Under the pieces are notes generated by a model. The model was given only the letters and a program-made list of their open reading frames with translations, was not told the origin of the DNA and did not search any database. A stretch of DNA of 64,000 bases from Allorhizobium pseudoryzae (lineage in GTDB: Bacteria > Pseudomonadota > Alphaproteobacteria > Rhizobiales > Rhizobiaceae): positions 2,372,001 through 2,436,000 of the forward strand of contig NZ_CP049241.1 in the NCBI RefSeq assembly GCF_011046245.1, read 5' to 3'. The stretch's first letter is position 1. Each line of letters opens with the position of its first letter. The position numbers and the translations under genes are program-made. Shown piece by piece: positions 35,984-46,330 of this stretch.

Positions 35984-38900
35984 TCAGAAATAGCTCTGCA
36001 GCGGCTGGACTTCGAGCTGGCCCTTCTTCAGCGCCTCGATCGCCTGGGCGGCGGCCATGGCGCCGGCCATCGTCGTGTAATAGGGCACCTTCTGCATCAG
36101 GGCGGCGCGGCGCAGCGACTTCGAATCCGAGATCGCCTTGTTCGAATCCGTCGTGTTGATGACGAGCTGGACCTGGCGGTTGCGGATCGCGTCCTCGATA
36201 TGCGGACGGCCTTCGAGCACCTTGTTGACCTTGATCGCCTCGATGCCGTTTTCGGCCAGGAAACGCTGCGTGCCGCCGGTGGCGAGCACCTTGAAGCCGA
36301 TCTGCACCAGAAGCTTGATCGCCGGCAGAACGCGGGTCTTGTCCTCATCGCGTACCGAGACGAAGACCGATCCATCACGCGGCAGTTCGACACCGGCGCC
36401 GAGCTGGCTCTTGGCGAAGGCGAGCGCGAAATCGCGGTCGAGGCCGATCACTTCGCCGGTCGAGCGCATTTCCGGGCCGAGCAGCGTATCGACACCCGGG
36501 AAACGGGCGAACGGGAAGACGGCTTCCTTGACAGCGATGTGCTTCAGGTTGCGCGGGTCTGGCTTCTTGCCATAGGCGGCAATTGCCGCATCCAGCTTCT
36601 CGCCGGCCATGATGCGGGCGGCGATCTTGGCGATCGGCGCGCCGATGGTCTTGGCCACGAAGGGTACCGTGCGCGAGGCGCGCGGGTTGACTTCGAGGAC
36701 GTAGATCGTGCCGTCCTTGATGGCGTACTGCACGTTCATCAGGCCGCCGACGTTGAGCGCCTTGGCAAGCGCCGTCGTCTGGCGCTCCAGTTCGTCCAGA
36801 AGTTCGGCCGAGAACGAGCGGGAGGGCAGCGAGCAGGCCGAATCGCCGGAATGGATGCCGGCTTCCTCGATATGCTCCATGATGCCGGAGACAAAGACGC
36901 TGTCGCCGTCGCAGAGCGCATCGACGTCCACTTCGATCGCGTTGGTCAGGTAGCTGTCGAAGAGCAGCGGGTTCTTGCCGAGCAGCGTGTTGATCTGGCC
37001 CGTCTTGTCGTTCGGATACCGCTGCTTGATGTCTTCCGGCACGAGTTCCGGCACCGTGTCAAGCAGGTAGCTCTGCAGCATGCCCTCGTTGTGGATGATC
37101 TGCATGGCGCGGCCACCCAGAACATAGGACGGACGCACGACGAGCGGGAAGCCGATCTCGGAGGCAACGAGGCGTGCCTGCTCGACCGAATAGGCAATGC
37201 CGTTGTTCGGCTGGGCAAGGTCCAGCTTCATCAGAAGCTTCTGGAAGCGGTCGCGGTCTTCGGCAAGATCGATCATGTCGGGGGCGGTGCCGAGGATCGG
37301 GATGCCGTTCTTTTCCAGCGCTTCAGCGAGCTTCAGCGGCGTCTGGCCGCCGAACTGCACGATGACGCCGACCACTTCACCCTTTTCCTGCTCGGCGCGC
37401 AGGATCTCGATCACATCTTCGGCCGTCAGCGGCTCGAAATAGAGGCGGTCGGAGGTGTCGTAGTCGGTGGAAACCGTTTCCGGGTTGCAGTTGATCATGA
37501 TCGCTTCAAAACCGGCATCCTTCAGCGCGAAGGCGGCATGGCAGCAGCAATAATCGAACTCGATACCCTGGCCGATGCGGTTCGGACCACCCCCGAGGAT
37601 GACGACCTTTTTGCGGGCGGAGACCTCCGCTTCCGAGCGGGCGGAGCCGACGAAGGGCGTCTCGTAGGTCGAGTACATGTAGGCGGTCGGCGAAGCGAAC
37701 TCGGCGGCGCAGGTATCGATGCGCTTGAAGACCGGGCGAACGTTCAGGCTGTTGCGCAGCATCGCCACATCCTTCGGCTTGCCGTTCGTCAGCGAGGCGA
37801 GGCGGGCGTCCGAGAAGCCCATGGCTTTCAGCATGCGCAGGTTTTCGGCATCCGTCGGCAGGCCGTGCTCGCGGATGCGGGCTTCCATGTCGACGATCGC
37901 CTTGAACTGGGCGATGAACCACGGATCGATCTTGCAACCTTCATGCACTTCGGCTTCCGACATGCCCATTCTGAGCGCCTGGGCGACCATGCGCAGACGG
38001 TCCGGGGTCGGCGTGCCGATGGCGGCGCGGATGGCGTTCTTGTCGTCGCCCTGGCCAACACCCGGGATCTCGATCTCGTCAAGACCGGTGAGACCGGTTT
38101 CCATGCCGCGCAGCGCCTTCTGCAGCGATTCGGCAAAGGTGCGGCCGATCGCCATGACTTCGCCGACCGACTTCATGGCCGTCGTCAGGACCGGCGAGGC
38201 GCCGGGGAATTTTTCGAAGGCAAAACGCGGGATCTTGGTGACGACGTAATCGATCGAGGGTTCGAACGACGCGGGCGTTGCGCCGCCGGTGATATCGTTT
38301 TCGAGTTCGTCCAGCGTGTAGCCGATGGCGAGCTTGGCCGCGACCTTGGCGATCGGGAAGCCGGTGGCCTTCGAGGCAAGCGCCGACGAGCGCGAAACGC
38401 GCGGGTTCATCTCGATGACGACGAGGCGGCCATCCTTCGGGTTGACGGCGAACTGCACGTTCGAACCGCCGGTCTCGACGCCGATCTCGCGCAGCACCGC
38501 AATCGAGGCGTTGCGCATGATCTGGTATTCCTTGTCCGTCAGGGTCAAGGCAGGCGCAACGGTGATCGAATCGCCGGTGTGGACGCCCATTGGGTCGATG
38601 TTTTCGATGGAGCAGATGATGATGCAGTTGTCCGCCTTGTCGCGGATCACTTCCATCTCATACTCCTTCCAGCCGAGCACCGATTCCTCGATCAGCACTT
38701 CGGTGGTCGGCGAGGCATCGAGACCGCCGTTGACGATATCGAAGAATTCCGAGCGGTTATAGGCAATGCCACCGCCGGTGCCGCCGAGCGTGAACGAAGG
38801 ACGAATGATTGCCGGCAGGCCGACATGGTCGAGTGCCTGAGCGGCAATCGCCATGGCATGCGCCATGTAGCGCTGCTTGCGGTCGGTCTCGCCGAGGTTC

Positions 38901-39466
38901 CACTGGTTTTCGAGTTCGTCCAGCGCCTTGTCGAGAGCATCGCCCGACAGCGTTTCGCGCAGCTTGGCGCGCTCGGTCTCGTGCGTCTTGCGGTCGGCAT
39001 CCTTGATCTCGGTGGCGTTCGCCAGCATCGAGCGCGGGGTTTCGAGGCCGATGCGGGCCATGGCCTCACGGAAGAGGGCGCGGTCTTCGGCCATGTCGAT
39101 GGCGGCGGGCTTTGCGCCGATCATCTCGACATTGTAGCGGTCGAGCACGCCCATGCGCTTCAGCGAAAGCGCGGTGTTCAGTGCCGTCTGGCCGCCCATG
39201 GTCGGCAGCAGCGCGTCCGGACGCTCCTTGGCGATGATCTTGGCGACGACTTCCGGGGTGATCGGCTCGACATAGGTGGCGTCTGCCAGGCCCGGATCGG
39301 TCATGATGGTCGCCGGGTTGGAGTTGACCAGGATGACCCGGTAGCCTTCTTCCTTCAGCGCCTTGCAGGCCTGGGTGCCGGAATAGTCAAATTCGCAGGC
39401 CTGGCCGATGACGATCGGCCCCGCGCCAATGATGAGGATGGATTTCAAATCTTGGCGCTTCGGCAT
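35984..39466 (-). CDS. carB: Carbamoyl-phosphate synthase large subunit
   Basis: 1160 aa. Makes carbamoyl phosphate from glutamine-derived ammonia, bicarbonate and 2 ATP with CarA, feeding arginine and pyrimidine synthesis. Two homologous synthetase halves are seen, each with the ATP-grasp signature ([18 protein letters not shown] near the N-terminus; [16 protein letters not shown] near the centre) and oligomerisation segment between. The C-terminal methylglyoxal-synthase-like allosteric domain is present ([20 protein letters not shown]). The start at [11 protein letters not shown] is the usual one. It has its own terminator, and carA is about 8.3 kb upstream. Confidence 0.97.
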   Translation of the reverse strand: MPKRQDLKSILIIGAGPIVIGQACEFDYSGTQACKALKEEGYRVILVNSNPATIMTDPGLADATYVEPITPEVVAKIIAKERPDALLPTMGGQTALNTALSLKRMGVLDRYNVEMIGAKPAAIDMAEDRALFREAMARIGLETPRSMLANATEIKDADRKTHETERAKLRETLSGDALDKALDELENQWNLGETDRKQRYMAHAMAIAAQALDHVGLPAIIRPSFTLGGTGGGIAYNRSEFFDIVNGGLDASPTTEVLIEESVLGWKEYEMEVIRDKADNCIIICSIENIDPMGVHTGDSITVAPALTLTDKEYQIMRNASIAVLREIGVETGGSNVQFAVNPKDGRLVVIEMNPRVSRSSALASKATGFPIAKVAAKLAIGYTLDELENDITGGATPASFEPSIDYVVTKIPRFAFEKFPGASPVLTTAMKSVGEVMAIGRTFAESLQKALRGMETGLTGLDEIEIPGVGQGDDKNAIRAAIGTPTPDRLRMVAQALRMGMSEAEVHEGCKIDPWFIAQFKAIVDMEARIREHGLPTDAENLRMLKAMGFSDARLASLTNGKPKDVAMLRNSLNVRPVFKRIDTCAAEFASPTAYMYSTYETPFVGSARSEAEVSARKKVVILGGGPNRIGQGIEFDYCCCHAAFALKDAGFEAIMINCNPETVSTDYDTSDRLYFEPLTAEDVIEILRAEQEKGEVVGVIVQFGGQTPLKLAEALEKNGIPILGTAPDMIDLAEDRDRFQKLLMKLDLAQPNNGIAYSVEQARLVASEIGFPLVVRPSYVLGGRAMQIIHNEGMLQSYLLDTVPELVPEDIKQRYPNDKTGQINTLLGKNPLLFDSYLTNAIEVDVDALCDGDSVFVSGIMEHIEEAGIHSGDSACSLPSRSFSAELLDELERQTTALAKALNVGGLMNVQYAIKDGTIYVLEVNPRASRTVPFVAKTIGAPIAKIAARIMAGEKLDAAIAAYGKKPDPRNLKHIAVKEAVFPFARFPGVDTLLGPEMRSTGEVIGLDRDFALAFAKSQLGAGVELPRDGSVFVSVRDEDKTRVLPAIKLLVQIGFKVLATGGTQRFLAENGIEAIKVNKVLEGRPHIEDAIRNRQVQLVINTTDSNKAISDSKSLRRAALMQKVPYYTTMAGAMAAAQAIEALKKGQLEVQPLQSYF

Positions 39467-39830
39467 GTCGTCTTTCCGCTTATATCGGCCTGCGCAGAAA
39501 ACCGGCCGGGTGAAACTTCACCGGTCGGGCGCAAGGCGTGGGTTCTTTCAGGCTAGAAGCGGCTTATAGGGAAATGTGGGAGCGAACGGAACCCCCAATC
39601 TTCGTGAATCTTCCACAGGATCCTTGCTGCATTCTCGGGCTGATGCAGAAGGCCACGTATCCGAGGCTCTGAAGGCCCGTGGACACCACTCTTACCCTTG
39701 TGGTGGGAAGAAGTGTCGCAACTTCTTAACGGCTGACACGCATTGTATGCTCCCAACGGTGCAGCCGCGAGTGACCTGATTTGACAAGCGTTGAAAGCAG
39801 ACAAGAGCAGGCGAGGATGGAGGGGACCTG
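39467..39830. other. Intergenic region upstream of carB with hairpins
   Basis: 364 bp between divergent carB and the GT87 gene. A compact hairpin (GGTGAA/TTCACC inside 39503-39532) sits just before carB. Two adjacent hairpins occur further up: CACCAC/GTGGTG (39684-39705) and AAGAAGT/ACTTCTT (39708-39727). No credible gene. It probably carries the carB promoter/leader and the GT87 promoter. Confidence 0.45.
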
Positions 39831-41069
39831 ATGACGCAGCATCCGGGGATGAACGGCAGAGGGGCGAAGCCTTTGATCTGGGTCGCTGCAGGGGGTGGAT
39901 CTGTTCTGCTTCTTTTCCTTTATCTCATCTTGGGCGGGTTAACGGATCCCAACTGGATCATCTGGGTCGACCGCGATTTTTCCAATTACTGGATCGCCTC
40001 GCGACTCGTCTTGGACGGCAAGGTTCAGGATCTCTTCAGCGGTCAGGACGTCTATTTTCCACATATGCAGGCTGCCTTCGGCGTCGATTACCCGTGGCAC
40101 AACTGGAGCTACCCGCCGAGCTACCTGTTTTTCGTCTGGCCGGTGGGGCTTCTGCCGCATGGAGCGGCGATGGTGGTGTTTCTGTTCGTGACGATGCTGG
40201 TCTTCCTTCATTCCGTCTTTATGACCGAGCCGCATCTGCAACCTGCATCGGCCGTGCTTCTTGTACCTTTCCTGTTTTGCAACATCATCACGGCACAGAA
40301 CGGCTTCATTACCTCGGCCATCGTTCTGTACGGTCTTGCCCTGCGGGAACGCTCCCCCATTATGGCTGGCATTGCGATCGGCCTGCTGACGGTCAAACCG
40401 CAACTCGGGATCCTCTTTCCCCTGTTGCTTCTGCTGGAACGGCGCTGGGCGGTTATTGTCACGGCAGGGGTCACAGCCATCGCGCTGGTCCTCCTGTCCG
40501 GTCTCATTTTTGGATGGGAGACCTGGCGGGGATACATACAGCACAACATGCCGTACCAGACGTATGTGATGACGCAGTTCGGCGGAACCTTCATTCACAT
40601 GACGCCATCCTTGTTTGGTGCTTTGCGTAGCTATCTCATTCCATCGACGTATGCCCTGCCTATCCATTTGACATTCGCCGCCCTCGTTGTGGTCGTGTTC
40701 TGCATTGGAACTCTGAAAACGGGGGTGGGGATACGTCGCGATTTCGGCTTTCTGCTTGCGACCTTTCTCGTCATCCCTTACTCGCTGACCTATGATCTGG
40801 GGGCCGTTTCCGCGCTTGCCGCCATTGCGGCGCACCAGAGTGTCCGGGGAGGAACCTCGGCCGTAATGCGCAGGGTCAGTTTCACCGCCGTTGCCTTCCT
40901 GCCTTTGCTCCATTCGTCATTCTCGACCTATCTCGCACTGCCAGTCGCCCCTTTTGTCTTCATGATCGCCTATGCGATCTCGCTTTTAGACCGGGAACCA
41001 GCCGACAATCCGCCCGTTCTCGGGCGAGCATCCGCACTCAATCAGCAGACATCTGACGCGGCACGATGA
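39831..41069 (+). CDS. GT87/DUF2029 membrane glycosyltransferase
   Basis: 412 aa with about ten hydrophobic segments. The GT87 pattern is visible: a first periplasmic loop with the acidic WVDRDFSNYWIASRLVLDG, then the YPPSYLFFVWPVG block. Family members use polyprenyl-phosphate-linked sugars (classically mannose) for glycan or glycolipid decoration at the outer face of the membrane. Substrate unknown here. Followed 18 bp later by the metallopeptidase gene, so the two may form an operon. Confidence 0.8.
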   Translation: MTQHPGMNGRGAKPLIWVAAGGGSVLLLFLYLILGGLTDPNWIIWVDRDFSNYWIASRLVLDGKVQDLFSGQDVYFPHMQAAFGVDYPWHNWSYPPSYLFFVWPVGLLPHGAAMVVFLFVTMLVFLHSVFMTEPHLQPASAVLLVPFLFCNIITAQNGFITSAIVLYGLALRERSPIMAGIAIGLLTVKPQLGILFPLLLLLERRWAVIVTAGVTAIALVLLSGLIFGWETWRGYIQHNMPYQTYVMTQFGGTFIHMTPSLFGALRSYLIPSTYALPIHLTFAALVVVVFCIGTLKTGVGIRRDFGFLLATFLVIPYSLTYDLGAVSALAAIAAHQSVRGGTSAVMRRVSFTAVAFLPLLHSSFSTYLALPVAPFVFMIAYAISLLDREPADNPPVLGRASALNQQTSDAAR

Positions 41070-41087
41070 TCGGAAGGAAAAAATTAC

Positions 41088-42005
41088 ATGGAATGGCGGG
41101 GCCGGCGGCAGTCCGATAATATCGAGGATCGACGGGGGCAGTCGGGCGGTATCCGCTCCGGGCCCGGTTTCCGCATTCCGATCGGTGGCGGCGGGCGACG
41201 CGGCGGCGGCATCGGGATCGGCGGGCTGGTGATGATCCTGATCGTCTGCGCCGTGCTCGGCATCAATCCGCTGACGCTGTTGTCCGGCGGCGATCTCGGT
41301 TTCGACGAGGGTTCGTCCGGCTCCCAGCAGCAGCAATCGGCGCCGCGCAGCGCAGCGGATGAAGAGATGCGCGCTTTCGTCGGCACCGTGCTCGCCGAGA
41401 CGGAGGCTACCTGGAACCGGATCTTCCAGCAGAGCGGGGAGCGCTATCAGGAGCCGACGCTCGTCTTGTTTTCCGGCCAGACCCAGTCGCAATGCGGTTT
41501 TGCCTCGGCGGCGACCGGGCCGTTCTACTGCCCGGGTGACCGCAAAGTCTATCTGGACACCGCCTTCTTTCGGCAATTGTCCGGCCAGTTTGGCGCGTCC
41601 GGCGATTTCGCCCAGGCCTATGTGATTGCCCACGAGGTTGGCCATCACGTGCAGAACCTGATCGGGGTCCTGCCGAAGTTCAACCAGATGCGCCGCTCGA
41701 TGAGCGAGGCGGATGCCAACCGCATGTCGGTGCGCGTGGAATTGCAGGCGGATTGTTTTGCCGGCGTCTGGGGAAAAACCACGCAGCAGCGCGGGCTTCT
41801 CGAACAGGGCGACCTGGAAGAGGCGCTGAACGCCGCCCAGCAGATCGGCGACGATACGCTGCAAAAGCGCTCCCAGGGCTATGTCGTGCCGGAAAGCTTC
41901 AACCATGGCACGTCCGCGCAGCGCATGCGCTGGTTCCGCAAGGGCTTTTCCAGCGGCGACATGCAGGCTTGCGATACGTTTTCTCCGAGCTACCAGCAGC
42001 TCTAG
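41088..42005 (+). CDS. Putative neutral zinc metallopeptidase (YpfJ family)
   Basis: 305 aa. One N-terminal membrane anchor (GIGGLVMILIVCAVLGINPL) preceded by a Gly/Arg-rich cytosolic segment. Catalytic zinc motif HEVGHHVQN with a third ligand expected in LQADCFAGVWG (Glu/Asp). CGFASAATGPFYCPGDRKVYLD is the family hallmark. Inner-membrane-anchored, function unknown. 3' end overlaps the convergent LytTR gene by 4 bp. Confidence 0.87.
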   Translation: MEWRGRRQSDNIEDRRGQSGGIRSGPGFRIPIGGGGRRGGGIGIGGLVMILIVCAVLGINPLTLLSGGDLGFDEGSSGSQQQQSAPRSAADEEMRAFVGTVLAETEATWNRIFQQSGERYQEPTLVLFSGQTQSQCGFASAATGPFYCPGDRKVYLDTAFFRQLSGQFGASGDFAQAYVIAHEVGHHVQNLIGVLPKFNQMRRSMSEADANRMSVRVELQADCFAGVWGKTTQQRGLLEQGDLEEALNAAQQIGDDTLQKRSQGYVVPESFNHGTSAQRMRWFRKGFSSGDMQACDTFSPSYQQL

Positions 42006-42838
42006 CCGGCTGAGACCGGCGGCTTGACGCCGAAACGGCCACGGATCTCCGCCTCATAGGGACGGCTGACGGGAATGATCGTGCCGTCGGTGGTTTCGAC
42101 GAAGAGCTTTCCGCGTTCACGGGTAATGCCTTTGACATGCTCGTCCGCAATCCAGTGGGAACGATGGATGCGTCGACCGCTGACGCCTGCCGTTTCGTTC
42201 ACGGCATCGGAAAACCGCAGCAGAACGAGTTCTCGGCCGCGGGAGGTCACCACCTCGGTATAGTGATCCTGCACGGACAGGCGCAGCAGCCGTCCGCGAT
42301 TCTCCGGCTTCAGCCGCTGGACGAGCGGCGGGGTCTCCCGGACCGCCTCCGCTGATGCTGACGGCTCGGCTGGTGCGGCGGGCGCATGAGGTGTCGGCGG
42401 CTGAAGGGCATGGCTGCTCGTCAGATAGGTCAGGAGACACAGAAGCAGGCAGAGCGGCAGCGAGACGGACGCCTGCTCCAGGATCTCCGCCGCGGTGATC
42501 GGATCGCCGGTAAAGCCGGCCTGCAGCAGGGTAATGCCCAAGCCGATCGGCAGTGCCGCAAGTGCCGAGCCCAGCAGCATGCGGACAAGCCTCGACGGGA
42601 TTTTGTCCTCCAGCAGCACGTCGATCATTGTGGCGAACACCACGGCCATCGAGAAGGCCATGACATGCAGCAGTGTCCAGAAGGACAGACGCTGCAGAAG
42701 CGGCATCGTTTGGCCGGTGCCGAAAGGTCCGGTTACCGTGAACAGCAGCACCACCACAAGAATGGTTGCCCAGTAGCGCCATGACACCAGGAAGGTGCGC
42801 AATTCACGAAGCGCGAATTGCAGCTTTACGTCATCCAC
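42002..42838 (-). CDS. Membrane-bound LytTR-domain regulator
   Basis: 278 aa. Four hydrophobic segments (about 20-150) are followed by a Pro/Ala-rich linker (about 150-170) and a C-terminal LytTR DNA-binding domain (about 180-270; RLLRLSVQDHYTEVVTSRG, RIHRSHWIADEHVKGI). No receiver or kinase is present, so this is a one-component membrane sensor of the type found in alphaproteobacteria. Ligand and targets unknown. Divergent from the DUF2306 gene at 42929, a possible target. Confidence 0.87.
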   Translation of the reverse strand: MDDVKLQFALRELRTFLVSWRYWATILVVVLLFTVTGPFGTGQTMPLLQRLSFWTLLHVMAFSMAVVFATMIDVLLEDKIPSRLVRMLLGSALAALPIGLGITLLQAGFTGDPITAAEILEQASVSLPLCLLLCLLTYLTSSHALQPPTPHAPAAPAEPSASAEAVRETPPLVQRLKPENRGRLLRLSVQDHYTEVVTSRGRELVLLRFSDAVNETAGVSGRRIHRSHWIADEHVKGITRERGKLFVETTDGTIIPVSRPYEAEIRGRFGVKPPVSAG

Positions 42839-42928
42839 GAAGGGATCTCCCCGCTCACGTCAAATCTGTTTTCCGGCTCGAAGTCTTGCCGGAGAAGAGG
42901 CGAGGTTTCAATCGAGGCTTCTCACGCA

Positions 42929-43480
42929 ATGACACTCGAACCGCTTCTTTCCGCGCCGCTCGCCGTGCAGGTCCATGTGGCGACAGTTCTTCCCGCCGCG
43001 GTGATCGGCGCATTTCTTCTTTTGTGGCGCCGAAAGGGCTCATACCTTCACCGTCAGCTCGGCAAACTGTGGATGGCGCTGATGGTGACCACGGCCTCCT
43101 CCACCTTCTTCATCCACTCCTTCGATTTGTTCTTCGGCTTCAGTCCCATCCACATCCTGTCGGTACTGACGATCAGCAATTGCTGGGCGGCCTATCGCAT
43201 GGCGCGGTCCGGCAATATCCGTGGCCACCGGATAGCGGTGAAGCAGGCCTATGTTTGGGGCATCCTGGTGGCCGGCAGCTTTACGCTCCTGCCGCACCGG
43301 ATCATGAACCGCGTCGTCTTCGAGGGAAGTTCGGCGGCCGACTTGTTGCTGCTCGGGGCTGTCCTGGTCTTGCCATGGTTGTTTTTCCACCTGCAACAAA
43401 CGAAGCTGGGCGCCGTTGTCCACCGCAATCGCGCGCCATCGGTTCAGGATATCCATGATCATCGTTCATTATCTCAATAA
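42929..43480 (+). CDS. DUF2306 family membrane protein
   Basis: 183 aa from ATG 42929. About four hydrophobic segments; the DUF2306 pattern (QVHVATVLPAAVIGAFLLLW, HRQLGKLWMALMVTTASSTF) is clear. Unknown function; some relatives resemble ferric-reductase-like or heme-linked membrane domains. Divergent from the LytTR regulator and overlaps the next gene by 26 bp. Confidence 0.8.
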   Translation: MTLEPLLSAPLAVQVHVATVLPAAVIGAFLLLWRRKGSYLHRQLGKLWMALMVTTASSTFFIHSFDLFFGFSPIHILSVLTISNCWAAYRMARSGNIRGHRIAVKQAYVWGILVAGSFTLLPHRIMNRVVFEGSSAADLLLLGAVLVLPWLFFHLQQTKLGAVVHRNRAPSVQDIHDHRSLSQ

Positions 43481-44126
43481 TTCCCGCGCCCACCGTATCC
43501 TTTGGCTGCTGGAGGAGCTGGGGCTCTCCTATGAGGTGAAGATCTACCAGCGCGGAGCGGACATGCGAGCGCCCGCCAGCCTGAAGGCGGTCCATCCGCT
43601 GGGCAAATCGCCGGTGATCGAGGATCAGGGGCGCATCATTGCCGAAAGCGGGGCGATCATCGAATATCTCGTCGAGACCTATGGCGAGGGCAAGGGGCTG
43701 AAACCGGCTGCCGGCACGGATGAGGCGCTGCGCTATCGCTACTGGCTCCATTATGCGGAAGGCTCCGCCATGCCGCTCCTGCTGTTGAAGCTTCTCTTCC
43801 TGCGGCTTCCAAGCCAGTTGCCCTTCTTCCTGCGGCCTGTGGCAAGCCTCATCGCCACCGGCGTTCAGGCCAAGCTGGTCGATCCGCAGCTTGCCGATCA
43901 TCTGGCCTTCTGGAACGGCGAACTTGCGCGCGGCGGCTGGTTTGCCGGATCTGCCTTCACGGGTGCCGATATTGCCATGAGCTTTCCGGTCGAAGCCGGC
44001 ATGACACGGATGAAGAGCATGGGGGATGTGCGTGCCGTGCGGCGATATCTGGACGCCATCCGCGCCCGGCCGGCCTATCGCCGGGCGCTTGAGAAGGGCG
44101 GCCAATACGATTACGCGACGAGTTGA
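43455..44126 (+). CDS. Glutathione S-transferase
   Basis: 223 aa from ATG 43455 (AGGAT site 5 bases upstream), overlapping the DUF2306 stop by 26 bp. N-terminal thioredoxin-like domain (VHYLNNSRAHRILWLLEEL, and the glutathione-binding GKSPVIEDQGRIIAESGAI with the ES motif), C-terminal all-helical domain with FTGADIAMSFP. Conjugates glutathione to electrophiles or acts in related detoxification; the class cannot be fixed. Confidence 0.9.
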   Translation: MIIVHYLNNSRAHRILWLLEELGLSYEVKIYQRGADMRAPASLKAVHPLGKSPVIEDQGRIIAESGAIIEYLVETYGEGKGLKPAAGTDEALRYRYWLHYAEGSAMPLLLLKLLFLRLPSQLPFFLRPVASLIATGVQAKLVDPQLADHLAFWNGELARGGWFAGSAFTGADIAMSFPVEAGMTRMKSMGDVRAVRRYLDAIRARPAYRRALEKGGQYDYATS

Positions 44127-44162
44127 GCGGAGGTGGGGTGAGCTGCCTCCGCCCGTCTCGCA

Positions 44163-45158
44163 TCAACGCTCGCTGTCGAGATGCGCCATCTGCATCTGCG
44201 CATAACGGCTGCCGGCGGCGGCGCCCTTCGGCACGGCCTTTTCGATGGCCGCAAGGTCCGCATCCGTCAGGGTCACCTCAAGCGCGCCCAGCGCCTCCGT
44301 CAGACGGTCGCGGCGGCGGGCACCGACGAGCGGCACGATGTCCTCGCCCTGGCATGCGACCCACGCAATCGCCACCTGCGCCACGGACACGCCCTTGTCG
44401 TCAGCAATCTGCCGGAGCGCGTCGACAAGCGCGAGGTTCTGATCGAGATTACCCTCCTGAAACCGCGGGCTCATGGCCCGGAAATCGCCCTTGCTGGTTA
44501 AACGGTCCTTTTGCCAGTGGCCGCTGATCAGCCCGCGCGAGAGGACGCCATAGGCCGTGATGCCGATGCCAAGCTCGCGGCAGGTCGGCAAAATCTTGTC
44601 CTCGATGCCGCGCGAGATCAGCGAATATTCGATTTGAAGGTCCGAGATCGGGTGCACGGCTGCGGCGCGGCGGATCGTCCCGGCGCCCATTTCGGAGAGA
44701 CCGATATGGCGCACGTAACCGGCTTTCACCATGTCGGCGATGGCACCGATCGTCTCCTCGATCGGCACGTCCGGATCAAGGCGCGAGGGACGGTAGATGT
44801 CGATATGGTCCACGCCGAGGCGGGTCAGCGTGTAGGCGAGCGCCGTCTTGACCGCCTGCGGACGGGCATCATAACCCAGCCAGCCGCGGTCCGGCCCGCG
44901 TAGCGCGCCGAACTTGACGCTGATCTGCACCTGATCGCGCGGAACCGCCTTCAGCGCCTCACCGATCAGCATTTCGTTGTGGCCCATGCCATAGAAGTCA
45001 CCCGTATCGAGCAGGGTGATGCCCTGGTCGATTGCCGCGTGCAGGGTGGCGATGCTTTCAGTGCGGTCGGTCGGACCGTATATGTCCGACATGCCCATGC
45101 AGCCGAGGCCGAGGGCCGATACCTGCGGGCCCGTCTTTCCCAATTGAAGCAGTTCCAT
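44163..45158 (-). CDS. Aldo/keto reductase
   Basis: 331 aa TIM-barrel oxidoreductase. Family landmarks: [35 protein letters not shown] (catalytic Asp and Tyr), and [14 protein letters not shown]; the C-terminal NADPH-binding stretch is [21 protein letters not shown]. Close to the plant-auxin-like/YajO-type bacterial AKRs. Divergent from a LysR gene (115 bp gap) that probably regulates it. Confidence 0.92.
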   Translation of the reverse strand: MELLQLGKTGPQVSALGLGCMGMSDIYGPTDRTESIATLHAAIDQGITLLDTGDFYGMGHNEMLIGEALKAVPRDQVQISVKFGALRGPDRGWLGYDARPQAVKTALAYTLTRLGVDHIDIYRPSRLDPDVPIEETIGAIADMVKAGYVRHIGLSEMGAGTIRRAAAVHPISDLQIEYSLISRGIEDKILPTCRELGIGITAYGVLSRGLISGHWQKDRLTSKGDFRAMSPRFQEGNLDQNLALVDALRQIADDKGVSVAQVAIAWVACQGEDIVPLVGARRRDRLTEALGALEVTLTDADLAAIEKAVPKGAAAGSRYAQMQMAHLDSER

Positions 45159-45273
45159 CGTCCTGATCCTTTTCGTTCAAGCCGTGTATCGAATGGCTGG
45201 GGGATCTTTTACGGTGTTCCGCACTGTGCGATAATCCGATCTCACGTGCACGGCCTGTTCGGATATTCGTACA

Positions 45274-46179
45274 ATGAGCGATCTCCCGCTTGCAGAACTC
45301 GATGCCTTCTCCGCCGTTGCGCAGGAGCGGAGCTTTCGGGCTGCCGCGAAGCTGCGGGGTGTCTCTGCCTCCTCGCTTTCCGATGCGGTGCGGCGACTGG
45401 AGGAGCGGCTGGAGGTACGGCTGCTCAACCGCACCACCCGCAATGTGTCGATGACGGATGCGGGCGCGCGGCTTCTGGAGCGGCTGCGCCCGGGACTGGC
45501 GGAAATCGAAGCGGCGCTCGACGGCGTCAACAGTTTTCGCGAGACGCCCATGGGGCGGCTCAGGCTCAATGTTCCAGGTGTGGTGGCGCGCACCGTGCTG
45601 CCGGATATCGCGGCCCGGTTTCTTTCGCTATATCCGGACATTACCCTTGATGTGGCGACCAACGATGCCTTCGTGGATGTCATCGGCGAGGGGTTCGACG
45701 CCGGCGTGCGCTACGAGGAATCGCTGCAGGCGGATATGATTGCGGTCCCGATCGGCCCGCGAACGCAGTCCTACGTGATGGCGGCGGCACCCGCTTACCT
45801 CGACCGGTTCGGGACGCCAGAGCATCCTCGCGATCTGTTGCAGCACCAGTGCATCCTGCACCGCTTTGCGAGCGGCCGCGTGCTGCCCTGGAGTTTCGAG
45901 GAGGAGGGGCGGGAACTGACCATCCTGCCGCCGGCCCGGGTGATGGGCGAGACATCGGATCTCGAGGTGGCGATGGCGGTGGCCGGACACGGCATCATCT
46001 TCACCTTTTCCGAATTCCTCGACGAGGCCCTGAGGCTCGGGCAGTTGAAACCGGTGATGCAGCCCTGGGCGCAGCGTTTTTCTGGTCCGTTTCTCTACTA
46101 CAACAGCCGGCGGCATATTCCGGCCCCGTTGAAGGCGTTCATCGACTTCCTCAAGGCGGAAAACCGGCGCAACGGCTGA
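45274..46179 (+). CDS. LysR-family regulator (probable activator of the adjacent aldo/keto reductase)
   Basis: 301 aa. N-terminal HTH (RSFRAAAKLRGVSASSLSDA, then VRLLNRTTRNVSMTDAG) and LysR substrate domain, of the subgroup typified by YafC/AaeR-like regulators (GRLRLNVPGVVARTVLPDI). Divergent from the AKR gene, the classical arrangement for LysR control. The effector is unknown. Confidence 0.9.
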   Translation: MSDLPLAELDAFSAVAQERSFRAAAKLRGVSASSLSDAVRRLEERLEVRLLNRTTRNVSMTDAGARLLERLRPGLAEIEAALDGVNSFRETPMGRLRLNVPGVVARTVLPDIAARFLSLYPDITLDVATNDAFVDVIGEGFDAGVRYEESLQADMIAVPIGPRTQSYVMAAAPAYLDRFGTPEHPRDLLQHQCILHRFASGRVLPWSFEEEGRELTILPPARVMGETSDLEVAMAVAGHGIIFTFSEFLDEALRLGQLKPVMQPWAQRFSGPFLYYNSRRHIPAPLKAFIDFLKAENRRNG

Positions 46180-46240
46180 TGCCGATCAATCACGGCAATT
46201 GAGGCGTTGCATCAATTCTATTTCTGGACGGTCCATGCGG

Positions 46241-46269
46241 CTTGTCTAATCGGGCGTCATTCACTAGAG
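46241..46269 (+). promoter_or_regulatory. Putative promoter upstream of the MATE gene
   Basis: -35-like CTTGTC (46241-46246), 17-bp spacer, -10-like CTAGAG (46264-46269). Transcription would start about 46276, almost at the first base of the hairpin at 46279. The -10 box is weak, so confidence is low. Confidence 0.35.
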
Positions 46270-46278
46270 AGTTTCGAG

Positions 46279-46312
46279 GCCGTCTGCCCAATTTCCGGGC
46301 AACGGCTTTTTT
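46279..46312 (+). terminator. Hairpin plus T tract just upstream of the MATE gene
   Basis: GCCGT...GCCC (46279-46289) pairs with GGGC...ACGGC (46297-46306), then six T (46307-46312). It lies only 18 bp before the MATE ATG. It is either the terminator of the upstream LysR gene or an attenuator in the MATE leader. Confidence 0.75.
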
Positions 46313-46330
46313 GATTTTGGAGTAGAAGTC

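Noticed and set aside
35744..39556. A 1270-codon open frame on the plus strand opposite carB
   Set aside because: It is the antisense shadow of carB, caused by GC-rich codon bias; no family sequence, and carB is unmistakable.
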